A stretch of 11,739 bases of DNA from NCBI GenBank assembly GCA_022565075.1, contig JADFKG010000053.1, positions 1-11,739 of the forward strand, written 5' to 3'. This DNA comes from Chloroflexota bacterium. GTDB lineage: Bacteria; Chloroflexota; Dehalococcoidia; SM23-28-2; RBG-16-64-32. Numbering within the stretch: position 1 is the first letter of the stretch; each line of letters starts with the position of its first letter. Under the pieces are notes generated by a model. It was given only the letters and a program-made list of their open reading frames with translations, did no database searches and was not told the origin of the DNA. A program made the position numbers and the translations under genes. Shown piece by piece: positions 1 to 6,169 of the stretch.

Positions 1-16
1 GGAGTGGATCGAGCGT

Positions 17-2548
17 CTACAGCACCGAGATCGGGTCGACGTCCAGAGTCCAGCCGCGGGGAAGCGGTTCGTCGCTGAGGATGGCCGTTGGGTCGTCGCC
101 CCGGATGACAACGTTCCAGCGCCAGCGGCCGCGGATGCGCGGGACGTAGGCGGGAGAAGGGCCGAGCACGTCGACGTTGGGCAGGCCGAGGCGAGCCGTC
201 TCTTCGCGCAGGCCGCGGGCCATCTTCGCCGCTTGCTCGCGCGAGTAGTCCGCGTTCGTGTGGGCGTAGGTCAGGCGCACGAGCCGCCCGAACGGCGGGT
301 AGCCCATGCGCCGGCGGTTCTCGATCTCCTGAGCGTAGAGCGCGTGGTAGTCGTGCGCCGCCATCGCCTCGATCGCGTAGTGGTCCGGCGTGTACGTCTG
401 GACGATGACGCGTCCGCCTCTGGGGCCGCGGCCGGCGCGCCCGGCGACCTGCTCCAGCAGCTGAAACGTGCGCTCGCCGGCGCGGAAGTCCGGCAGGTGG
501 AGCGCGATGTCCGCCGAGATGACGCCGACGAGCGTCACGAGCGGGATGTCGAGCCCCTTCGCGATCATCTGCGTGCCGACGAGGATGTCCGCTTCGTGTG
601 CAGTGAAGCGGGAGAGGATCGCCTCGTGCTGATCGCGGCCGCGCGTGACGTCGCTGTCCCAGCGCAGCGTGCGGGCGCCGGGAAACTCGCGCTGAGCCGC
701 CGCCTCCACCTTCTCGGTGCCGATGCCGACCTGGCGCAGGCGGTCCCCGCCGCACTCCGGGCAGGTGTCCGGAAGCAGCGAACGGCGGTGGCAGTAGTGG
801 CAAACGAGACGGCCGCCGTGTCCGCCACGCTGAAGGCCAGGCTTAAGCCTGGCCTTCAAAGGGCCCGATGGAGCCGCGGAAGTGCTCGATTCGTGGTAGG
901 TGAGAGCGACAGCGCAGGAACGACACTCCGGCACGTGACCACAATCGCGGCACTGGACGAAGGACGCGGCGCCGCGGCGGTTGAGGAAGAGCATCACCTG
1001 CTCGCCGGCGTCGAGCGCGGCGCGGACGGCTCGCGCCAGCGTGCGGCTGAAGATGCTGCGGTTGCCAGCCTTCAGCTCCTCGCGCAGGTCAACGACTTCG
1101 ACCTCCGGGAGCGGCCCGGGCTTGACGCCCCCGTCGCCTGGGATAAGCCGCTGCGGGAGCTCGAGCAGGCGATAGGCCTTGGCCGAGGCACGGAAGTGGC
1201 TCTCGACGTCGGGGGTCGCGGAGCCGAGGACGAGCACGGCGCCTGTGCGGGCGCAGAGTTCCTCAGCCGCCTTGCGTGCGTGGTATCGCGGCGAGCCCTC
1301 CTGCTGCTTGTACGTCCACTCGTGCTCTTCGTCGAGGACCACGAGGCCGAGGTCCGGCTGAGGCGCGAAGAGTGCCCCCCGCGGTCCGATGACGACGCGG
1401 TACTGTCCGTCGCGGACGGCGTGCCACATGTCGAAGTGCTCGCCGAGCGAGAGGTCGCTGTGCATCACCGCAACCTCGCCGGGGAAGCGCTCGCCGAAGC
1501 GGCGGACGGTCTGCGGGGTGAGCGAGATCTCCGGCACGAGCACGATCGCCCGCTTGCCGAGCGATGCGGCGTGCTCGATGGCGTCCAGGTACACTTCGGT
1601 CTTGCCGCTGCCCGTGACACCGTGCAGGAGGAAGGCGCGACGCGCGTCCGGCTTCGGTGCGGCATCCAGCGCGGCGATGATCTCGGCCGCCGCCCGGCCC
1701 TGGTCCGCCGTCAGCTCGGCTGCCGGCTTACGTTCGTACACGCGGCCGGCCAGCGGGTCGCGTAGGAGCGTGACGTCTTCTCTCGCCGCAACGCCTTCGG
1801 CCTCGAAGTCGCGCAGCGTCGCCGGCGTCAGGCCCAGCGCCCGCGCCCGGCTCAGCGGCAACGACCCCTCCTCCGCCAGGGCATCGAGAACCGTGGCCCG
1901 GCGCCCGGCTCGCTGAGAGCCGTCCTCCCGCAATTTGGCGGCACGACCTCGGGCCTCGTCCGCCGTCAGGCGCAGCGTCAGCTGTGCGACGACGCGGGGC
2001 TGGACGGCCGGACGCGCCAACCGATACGTCCGCGCCACCAGACCGCGACGGATGAGCGAAGCGATCGCCCGGGCAGCACCGCGCACATGCTTGAGTGAGC
2101 GCTTGAGTTCCTCGGACTCGGTCTCCTCCTGCTCGCGCACCGCGTCTATGACGGCGCGCTCCGCGTCGTTGAGGTCGTCGGGCGCGTCGCCGGCCCAGAA
2201 GGCGAGGCGCAGGAGGGTCTGCGGCCGGCGCTTGAAGCCGGGCGGCAGCATGAGCGAGACACAGTCGAAGAGCGGCGCGCGGTAGTAGTCGCTGAGCCAC
2301 GCGGCCAGCGACAGGCGTTCGGGCGTTACCAGCGGGCGCTCGTCGATCACGGCCTCAATGTCGCGGGCGTCCTGGTAGCGCGGCTCGGCGGTGACCTCGA
2401 CGACGATACCCTGCAGCGTGCGCGCGCCGAAGGGCACGTAGACGGCCTGGCCGACGGCGACGGTCAGCTCGTCGGGGACGCGATAGGTGAACGTCTGGCG
2501 GATGGGCGCGGCGGCGTTGACGGCGACCTCGGCGTAGGGCATCGCCAT
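17..2548 (-). CDS. priA: Primosomal protein N' (PriA), replication restart DNA helicase
   Basis: This 843-residue protein is a superfamily 2 3'-to-5' helicase that recognises stalled or collapsed forks and reloads the replisome. An N-terminal 3'-DNA-binding domain spans about residues 1-110. Walker A (GVTGSGKTEVY) is at 310-320, the DEEH box at 406-409 and GSATP at 442-446. A zinc-binding domain has eight cysteines at 533, 536, 542, 545, 583, 586, 596 and 599. Late helicase motifs include GTQMIAKGLD (658-667) and QVAGRAGRG (700-708). Cys545 and Cys583 are 37 residues apart, against 14 in E. coli PriA as I recall it; the extra residues (about 555-579) include a peptide encoded by a perfect DNA palindrome. 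All cysteines are kept, so the protein is probably functional. The first ATG has no Shine-Dalgarno. Met3 gives the family-typical MP start and may be the true one (CDS 17-2542). An intrinsic terminator separates it from rplS upstream. Confidence 0.97.
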   Translation of the reverse strand: MAMPYAEVAVNAAAPIRQTFTYRVPDELTVAVGQAVYVPFGARTLQGIVVEVTAEPRYQDARDIEAVIDERPLVTPERLSLAAWLSDYYRAPLFDCVSLMLPPGFKRRPQTLLRLAFWAGDAPDDLNDAERAVIDAVREQEETESEELKRSLKHVRGAARAIASLIRRGLVARTYRLARPAVQPRVVAQLTLRLTADEARGRAAKLREDGSQRAGRRATVLDALAEEGSLPLSRARALGLTPATLRDFEAEGVAAREDVTLLRDPLAGRVYERKPAAELTADQGRAAAEIIAALDAAPKPDARRAFLLHGVTGSGKTEVYLDAIEHAASLGKRAIVLVPEISLTPQTVRRFGERFPGEVAVMHSDLSLGEHFDMWHAVRDGQYRVVIGPRGALFAPQPDLGLVVLDEEHEWTYKQQEGSPRYHARKAAEELCARTGAVLVLGSATPDVESHFRASAKAYRLLELPQRLIPGDGGVKPGPLPEVEVVDLREELKAGNRSIFSRTLARAVRAALDAGEQVMLFLNRRGAASFVQCRDCGHVPECRSCAVALTYHESSTSAAPSGPLKARLKPGLQRGGHGGRLVCHYCHRRSLLPDTCPECGGDRLRQVGIGTEKVEAAAQREFPGARTLRWDSDVTRGRDQHEAILSRFTAHEADILVGTQMIAKGLDIPLVTLVGVISADIALHLPDFRAGERTFQLLEQVAGRAGRGPRGGRVIVQTYTPDHYAIEAMAAHDYHALYAQEIENRRRMGYPPFGRLVRLTYAHTNADYSREQAAKMARGLREETARLGLPNVDVLGPSPAYVPRIRGRWRWNVVIRGDDPTAILSDEPLPRGWTLDVDPISVL
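831..858. repeat. Perfect 28-bp palindrome embedded in priA
   Basis: Bases 831-858 equal their own reverse complement, with 14-nt arms (left arm TGAAGGCCAGGCTT) meeting at 844/845. As RNA they would form a stem of about 12 bp closed by UUAA. The palindrome is in codon register, so both strands encode LKARLKPGLQ. In PriA it lies inside extra sequence between the fourth and fifth zinc-ligand cysteines. It resembles a protein-embedded palindromic element, but only one copy is visible here, so mobility is inference. Confidence 0.85.
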
Positions 2549-2549
2549 A

Positions 2550-2555
2550 AGTATA
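2550..2555 (-). promoter_or_regulatory. Candidate -10 element for priA
   Basis: On the minus strand, TATACT (5 of 6 matches to the sigma-70 -10 consensus) ends one base before the first possible priA ATG and seven bases before the second in-frame ATG (Met3). If it is used, transcription would begin at or next to the Met3 codon, giving a leaderless message. The best -35 at 16-bp spacing matches only 3 of 6 bases, so support is modest. The terminator upstream makes a separate priA promoter likely somewhere in 2549-2591. Confidence 0.35.
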
Positions 2556-2591
2556 GGAAGGCTGAGCGGAAGCTCATAGCGCGGAGCGGGC

Positions 2592-2617
2592 AGAGAAAAG
2601 GCCCGCCATAGCGGGCC
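2592..2617 (-). terminator. Rho-independent terminator after rplS
   Basis: On the minus strand the sequence GGCCCGC-TATG-GCGGGCC forms a perfect 7-bp GC-rich stem with a 4-nt loop and is followed directly by TTTTCTCT. It begins 22 nt past the rplS stop codon and lies before priA, so it should end the rplS transcript and separate the two genes transcriptionally. Confidence 0.8.
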
Positions 2618-2638
2618 GTGGACGGGACGCGGTGCGCT

Positions 2639-3238
2639 CTACTTCGGTTCTTCGGTCGCTTCAGCCGAGTCGTCGCCGGACTCTTCGGCGGCCTTCTCAG
2701 GCGCATCGGCAGGCTGCTCTTCAGCCGCAGGCGCGTCTTCCGCCTCGGCATCGGGTGCGGACTCTTCTCCGGACGTGGTTTCCTCTTCGCTCGATTCGGC
2801 CTCTGCGCCCTCTTCGAGCGCCTCGACGGGCTCCGTCTCCTCTTCCTCGATCGGCTGAGCGCCGGCGGCCAGTTCGGCGGCCAGCTCCTCAAAGCGCTCG
2901 CGAGAGCCGGCGCGGATGCGCGCGGCCTTACCGACAAGGTCACGCAGGTAGTAGAGCCTGGCGCGGCGGACGCGGCCGACCTTTGTGACCTCGACCTTGG
3001 CGATCAGTGGCGAGTGGTACGGGAAGACGCGCTCGACGCCGATGCCGTGGCTGACGCGGCGCACCGTGAAGTTGGAGTTGATGCCGCCGCGCTTCTTGCG
3101 TATGACCACGCCCTCGAACACCTGGATGCGGTGTCGCTCGCCCTCGACGACCTTGACGTGGACACGCACGGTATCGCCCGAGCGAAAGCTCGGGATGTTG
3201 CGATTAGGCTTGATTTCTACGTATGAATTGGCGTCCAT
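2639..3238 (-). CDS. rplS: 50S ribosomal protein L19 with a long acidic C-terminal tail
   Basis: L19 sits at the interface of the 30S and 50S subunits. Residues 1 to about 113 are a standard L19 core: IPSFRSGDTVRVHVKV (15-30), QVFEGVVIRKKRGG (39-52), FTVRRVSHGIGVERVFP (57-73) and the basic segment GRVRRARLYYLRD (88-100). The usual protein is about 115 residues, while this one is 199. From about 114 onward it is low-complexity, rich in Glu, Ala, Ser and Pro; 30 of the last 69 residues are Asp or Glu, with two Lys and no Arg. The reading frame is open throughout and the terminator comes right after the stop, so the tail looks genuine. It follows trmD with a 56-bp gap, matching the conserved trmD-rplS pairing. 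No Shine-Dalgarno is seen before the ATG at 3238, but a candidate promoter lies just upstream. Confidence 0.96.
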   Translation of the reverse strand: MDANSYVEIKPNRNIPSFRSGDTVRVHVKVVEGERHRIQVFEGVVIRKKRGGINSNFTVRRVSHGIGVERVFPYHSPLIAKVEVTKVGRVRRARLYYLRDLVGKAARIRAGSRERFEELAAELAAGAQPIEEEETEPVEALEEGAEAESSEEETTSGEESAPDAEAEDAPAAEEQPADAPEKAAEESGDDSAEATEEPK

Positions 3239-3250
3239 GGCAACTATGCC

Positions 3251-3279
3251 AGTCTACCGACGAGTCGTGCTTAGGGCAA
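3251..3279 (-). promoter_or_regulatory. Candidate promoter for rplS
   Basis: In the trmD-rplS spacer, the minus strand reads TTGCCC (3274-3279), then 17 bases, then TAGACT (3251-3256). Each hexamer matches the sigma-70 consensus at four of six positions with ideal spacing. The implied start point is only about 5-7 bases before the rplS ATG, which fits the absence of a Shine-Dalgarno. Weak hexamers keep confidence low; rplS may simply be co-transcribed with trmD. Confidence 0.3.
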
Positions 3280-3294
3280 CCGAAAAGAGCCGGC

Positions 3295-4032
3295 TCAGAA
3301 CGCCTCGTCCAGCTTCTCGGAGAGCCACTCTTTCTCTTCCTTACTTAAGGAGAAGCGCTCCAGGAGGTCTGGGCGCCGCTGTGCCGTGAGCAGCAGGTTC
3401 TGACGCCGCCGCCACTTGTCGACTTCCGCGTGGTGGCCGGAGAGCAGCACTGCGGGCACTTCCCAGCCGCGGAACTCGGGCGGTCGCGTGTAGTGCGGCG
3501 CCTCCAGCAGCCCGTGCGAGAACGACTCGTCCTCGACGGAGTCCGGGGAGCCGAGCGCGCCCGGTAGCTGGCGGACGACGGCGTCGACGAGCACCATCGC
3601 CGGTAGCTCGCCGCCTGAGAGCACGTAGTCGCCGATGCTAACCTCGTGCGTCGCCAGATGTTCGTGCACGCGAGCGTCGAAGCCCTCGTAGCGGCCGCTG
3701 AGGATGATCAGTCGCTCTTCCGCCGCTAGCTCCACCGTGAGTTCGTGGTCGAACTTGCGGCCGGCCGGCGTCATGAGGACGATAGGGCCGCGTTCGGGGG
3801 CCATCTCCAGAACTGCTTCCGTCGCGGCGAAGATGGGCTCCGGCTTCATCACCATACCGGGGCCACCGCCGTACACGTAGTCATCGGCGACCTGGTGCTT
3901 GCCGTCCGCCCAGTCGCGAATGTTGTGGAGGTTGATGGAGACGAGGCCGGCGTCGATCGCGCGCTTGATGATCGATTCGTCGAACGGGCCGCTGAACATG
4001 CCGGGGAAGAGCGTCAGTATGTCGATGCGCAT
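3295..4032 (-). CDS. trmD: tRNA (guanine-N1-)-methyltransferase TrmD
   Basis: TrmD uses S-adenosylmethionine to make m1G37 in tRNAs with G at positions 36 and 37, which prevents +1 frameshifting. The 245-residue length is typical. Seen are the N-terminal IDILTLFPGMF (3-13), YGGGPGMVM (54-62), the trefoil-knot SAM-site segments GRYEGFD (113-119) and SIGDYVLSGGELPA (132-145), EDESF (167-171) with the expected catalytic Asp at 168, and HYTRP (180-184) followed by EVPAVLLSGHHAEVDKWR (191-208). The ATG at 4032 follows GGTGA, a plausible ribosome binding site. It lies 47 bp after mogA and 56 bp before rplS. The rpsP, KH-protein and rimM genes that often precede trmD are not here. Confidence 0.98.
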   Translation of the reverse strand: MRIDILTLFPGMFSGPFDESIIKRAIDAGLVSINLHNIRDWADGKHQVADDYVYGGGPGMVMKPEPIFAATEAVLEMAPERGPIVLMTPAGRKFDHELTVELAAEERLIILSGRYEGFDARVHEHLATHEVSIGDYVLSGGELPAMVLVDAVVRQLPGALGSPDSVEDESFSHGLLEAPHYTRPPEFRGWEVPAVLLSGHHAEVDKWRRRQNLLLTAQRRPDLLERFSLSKEEKEWLSEKLDEAF

Positions 4033-4079
4033 GACTTCACCGCTGGGCAGGCGTATTCCCCATCTCGCCCCACATCCGG

Positions 4080-4571
4080 CTAGCGTTGGTGCGGCGAGTC
4101 CACGCCGGTGATCAGTTCGATGGCGTGTTCAAGCACGGGGAGCACGGCCGAGAGGTTCTCCTGCACACCTTTCGGGCTGCCGGGCAGGTTCACGATCAGC
4201 GTCTTGCCCCGCACGCCGGCGACAGCGCGGCTGATCATCGACATCGGTGTGTGCTTGAGGCCCTCGCTGCGCATCGCCTCGGCTATGCCGGGGACTTCGT
4301 AATCGATGACGGCAAGCGTGGCCTGTGGCGTAACGTCGCGCAGCCCAAGGCCCGTGCCGCCGGTAGTGACGATCAACTGCACCGCGCCCCCGTCCGCCCA
4401 GCGCCGCAGGTGCTCGGAGATACGCTGGAGGTCGTCAGGTATGACTTCGTAGCGGGCGATCTCGGCGCCGATGGAGGCGAGGAGCTCCTTGATGACGGTT
4501 CCGGAGGTGTCAACACGTTCGCCACGCGCGCCCTGGTCGGACGTGGTGAGTACGGCGGCGGCGAAAGACAT
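4080..4571 (-). CDS. mogA: MogA/MoaB-family molybdopterin adenylyltransferase
   Basis: Proteins of this family adenylylate molybdopterin so that molybdenum can be inserted, a late step of molybdenum cofactor synthesis in the cytoplasm. The 163-residue protein begins with FAAAVLTTSDQGARGERVD (3-21). It has the family nucleotide-binding signature TTGGTGLGLRDVTP (69-82) and, near the end, VNLPGSPKGVQENL (127-140). Sequence alone does not separate MogA from MoaB (the name used for the same activity in many bacteria), so the symbol is provisional. It is the first gene of the minus-strand block, transcribed away from mraZ, with trmD 47 bp downstream. No Shine-Dalgarno or convincing promoter was found just ahead of the ATG at 4571. 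Its position beside translation genes and the dcw cluster has no obvious functional logic. Confidence 0.9.
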   Translation of the reverse strand: MSFAAAVLTTSDQGARGERVDTSGTVIKELLASIGAEIARYEVIPDDLQRISEHLRRWADGGAVQLIVTTGGTGLGLRDVTPQATLAVIDYEVPGIAEAMRSEGLKHTPMSMISRAVAGVRGKTLIVNLPGSPKGVQENLSAVLPVLEHAIELITGVDSPHQR

Positions 4572-4616
4572 GACAGATGATCGTTGTCGATAAACGGCGA
4601 TTTGTAGTATGCGCCC

Positions 4617-4644
4617 TTGACAGGCTGGGGCGGGGTGGTATGAT
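4617..4644 (+). promoter_or_regulatory. Sigma-70-type promoter of the mraZ/dcw operon
   Basis: A perfect -35 hexamer TTGACA (4617-4622) is separated by 16 bp from TATGAT (4639-4644), which matches the -10 consensus at five of six positions. Transcription should begin near 4651, leaving a leader of about 135 nt before the mraZ ATG. The promoter overlaps the ladder of MraZ-type boxes, which is the arrangement expected for autoregulation. Confidence 0.75.
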
Positions 4645-4670
4645 CTCCCACGAAGTGGGGAGAAGTGGGG
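4626..4670 (+). promoter_or_regulatory. MraZ operator: 10-bp-phased TGGGG box array
   Basis: MraZ proteins are known to bind direct TGGGN repeats with 5-nt spacers near their own promoter. Here TGGGG occurs at 4626-4630, 4656-4660 and 4666-4670. The two intermediate 10-bp positions hold TGGTA (4636-4640) and the inverted box TCCCA (4646-4650). All five starts are in exact 10-bp register, on one face of the helix, spanning the promoter spacer, the -10 region and the predicted start point. Repression by steric block is the simple reading. Confidence 0.8.
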
Positions 4671-4691
4671 GTTCGCCTACCCGCTATTCAG

Positions 4692-4729
4692 TTGCCGCGG
4701 CACCGGGGCCGGTGCCCCATCCACGGCAA
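4692..4729 (+). promoter_or_regulatory. Nested hairpin in the mraZ leader
   Basis: An 8-bp inverted repeat GGCACCGG/CCGGTGCC (4699-4706 and 4709-4716) is nested in an outer 6-bp stem TTGCCG/CGGCAA (4692-4697 and 4724-4729). A one-base bulge lies on the left side and a 7-base bulge on the right. TTTT follows at 4735-4738, five bases past the outer stem, so it is not a standard terminator. Its role is unknown; it could affect transcript stability, attenuation or nothing. Confidence 0.45.
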
Positions 4730-4785
4730 GCCGATTTTAGCACAAGCGAACCCGGGGATTCTGAAGAAGGCAGGTAGTTCCGATA

Positions 4786-5211
4786 ATGGCCTTCCTGGGC
4801 AACTACGAACACACGCTGGACGATAAGGGCCGGGTAGCGATCCCGGCCAAGTATCGCGCGGACTTCCCCGGGCAGCTCGCCATCATCATCCCCCTCTCGG
4901 ACGGCTGCCTGCAGGTGTACCCGGAGCCGGCCTTCAGAGAGATGCTTCGGGACATCAGGTCCACGCCCGTCACCGACCTCGCCGGCCGCCGGCTGCGGCG
5001 CCAGTTCGAGGGTCAATCGTTCGAAGCTGAGCTCGACCGCCAGGGTCGCATCCTTATTCCAGCGCGCTCCCGCGAGAAGATCGGCCTCGACGGCACCGTG
5101 ATCATCGTCGGTACCGGCGAGTGTCTGGAGATCTGGACGGAGGAAGGCTGGGAGAAGGAGATGGAAGAATCGATGAACGTCCCGTCCACGGGACAGGACC
5201 GAGTGGACTAG
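4786..5211 (+). CDS. mraZ: Transcriptional regulator MraZ
   Basis: MraZ is a small DNA-binding protein that controls the division and cell wall operon it heads. The 141-residue protein has the two SpoVT-AbrB-type half-domains expected: LDDKGRVAIPAKYR at 11-24 and LDRQGRILIPARSR at 83-96, each with the conserved D-x-[KQ]-G-R-[VI]-x-IP-x-[KR] pattern. It starts with the typical MAFLGNYEHT. The ATG at 4786 follows purine-rich GAAGAAGG (4763-4770) and AGGTAG (4772-4777); the latter is at normal ribosome-binding distance. The last 20 or so residues are a charged extension (KEMEESMNVPSTGQDRVD). The gene opens the dcw cluster, with rsmH starting 4 bp after its stop. A TGGGG box array overlies its promoter, so it probably regulates itself and the genes behind it. 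Confidence 0.97.
   Translation: MAFLGNYEHTLDDKGRVAIPAKYRADFPGQLAIIIPLSDGCLQVYPEPAFREMLRDIRSTPVTDLAGRRLRRQFEGQSFEAELDRQGRILIPARSREKIGLDGTVIIVGTGECLEIWTEEGWEKEMEESMNVPSTGQDRVD
5179..5194 (+). other. Short hairpin at the 3' end of mraZ
   Basis: GTCCCG-TCCA-CGGGAC gives a perfect 6-bp stem with a 4-nt loop inside the last codons of mraZ, ending 21 bases before the rsmH GTG. There is no T-tract, so it is not a terminator. It could influence translation of rsmH, or be chance in GC-rich DNA. Confidence 0.3.
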
Positions 5212-5215
5212 GCAG

Positions 5216-6169
5216 GTGGTTGCAATCTCCCCCCAAAAGGACGCCAAAGTCCACTCTCCCGTCCTGACGGACGAGGTCATCGAGCGCCTGGCGGTCGAGC
5301 CCGGCGGACGCTATATCGACTGCACGCTGGGCGCCGGCGGCCACGCGCGCCTGATTCTGGAGGCCGGCGCGCCCGGCGCTATGCTGCTGGGCATCGATGC
5401 CGACCCGCACGCCGTGGCGCTGGCCCGCGACAACCTGAAGGGCTTCGACGGCGATCTGCATCTGGTCAACGTCAACTTCCGCGACCTGGAGAAGACGGCG
5501 CGCAAACTCACTTTCGTGCCGGTGCACGGCGTGCTGTTCGACCTCGGCATCTCGTCGATGCAGCTGGCAGAGGACAGCCGCGGCTTCAGCTTTCAGACGG
5601 AGGCGGCGCTGGACATGCGATTCAGCCCCGAGCAAGAGCTGACGGCGGCTGACATCGTCAACAGCTATGACGAGTCCGACGTTGCGAACCTGATCTGGGA
5701 GTACGGCGAGGAGCGGTTCAGCCGCCGCATAGCGAAGGCGATCGTGCGCACGCGGCCGTTGCAGACAACGACGGCGCTGGCGTCGGTCGTGGCGAAGGCG
5801 GTTCCGGGACGCGGCAAGATCCATCCGGCGACGCGGACGTTTCAGGCGCTGCGCATCGCCGTCAACGACGAGCTGCGAACGCTTGAATCGGCGCTGGAAC
5901 AGGCGCGGAACATCCTCGGCCCGGGCGGCCGCCTGGTCGTGATCTCCTTCCACAGCCTGGAAGACCGCATCGTCAAGCAGTTCCTGCAGCGCGAGTCGCG
6001 CGATTGCGTCTGCCCGCCGGAAACGCCGCTGTGCATCTGCGAACACAAGGCGACGCTGCGCATCATCACGCGCCGGCCGGTCACGCCGACCCCCGAAGAA
6101 CAGAAGACGAACCCGCGCAGCCGCAGCGCCAAGCTGCGCGCCGCCGAGCGCCTGGGAGAGGACGACTGA
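5216..6169 (+). CDS. rsmH: 16S rRNA m4C1402 methyltransferase RsmH (MraW)
   Basis: RsmH transfers a methyl group from S-adenosylmethionine to N4 of C1402 in 16S rRNA, in the ribosomal P site. The 317-residue length is typical. Visible are HSPVLTDEVIERL (13-25), the SAM-binding loop YIDCTLGAGGHA (33-44), LGIDADPHA (58-66), FDLGISSMQL (108-117), RGFSFQTEAALDMRF (122-136), FQALRIAVNDEL (209-220) and the VISFHSLEDR signature (242-251). Near the C-terminus a Cys-rich stretch, C264-x-C266 and C273-x-C275 with H277, is followed by TRRPVTPTPEE and an NPRSRSAKLRA tail. Such inserts are known in some high-GC lineages. The start is GTG at 5216, four bases after mraZ. The stop overlaps the ATG of the FtsL-like gene (TGATG), implying translational coupling. 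Confidence 0.97.
   Translation: MVAISPQKDAKVHSPVLTDEVIERLAVEPGGRYIDCTLGAGGHARLILEAGAPGAMLLGIDADPHAVALARDNLKGFDGDLHLVNVNFRDLEKTARKLTFVPVHGVLFDLGISSMQLAEDSRGFSFQTEAALDMRFSPEQELTAADIVNSYDESDVANLIWEYGEERFSRRIAKAIVRTRPLQTTTALASVVAKAVPGRGKIHPATRTFQALRIAVNDELRTLESALEQARNILGPGGRLVVISFHSLEDRIVKQFLQRESRDCVCPPETPLCICEHKATLRIITRRPVTPTPEEQKTNPRSRSAKLRAAERLGEDD

Noticed and set aside
233..1765. 510-codon open frame on the plus strand antisense to priA
   Set aside because: It has no recognisable domain, is compositionally odd (Arg-, Ala- and Val-rich) and mirrors a clear priA frame. Long antisense frames are common in GC-rich genes. The peptide it shares with PriA comes only from the palindrome.
3283..3296. 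Possible terminator between trmD and rplS (GAGCCGGCTC followed by TTTT on the minus strand)
   Set aside because: As RNA the palindrome allows only about 3 bp around a 4-nt loop, too weak for a terminator, and it overlaps the trmD stop codon.
4572..4640. Divergent promoter for mogA on the minus strand
   Set aside because: CATACT and TTTATC resemble -10 elements, but neither has a credible -35 at proper spacing, so no promoter is called.
5102..6046. 314-codon open frame on the minus strand opposite mraZ and rsmH
   Set aside because: Shadow of rsmH without any recognisable domain or ribosome binding site.
6004..6168. Upstream extension of the FtsL-like frame to an earlier ATG
   Set aside because: It would overlap rsmH by 55 codons with a low-complexity basic peptide. 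The ATG at 6169 overlaps the rsmH stop in the usual coupled arrangement and gives a normal FtsL topology.
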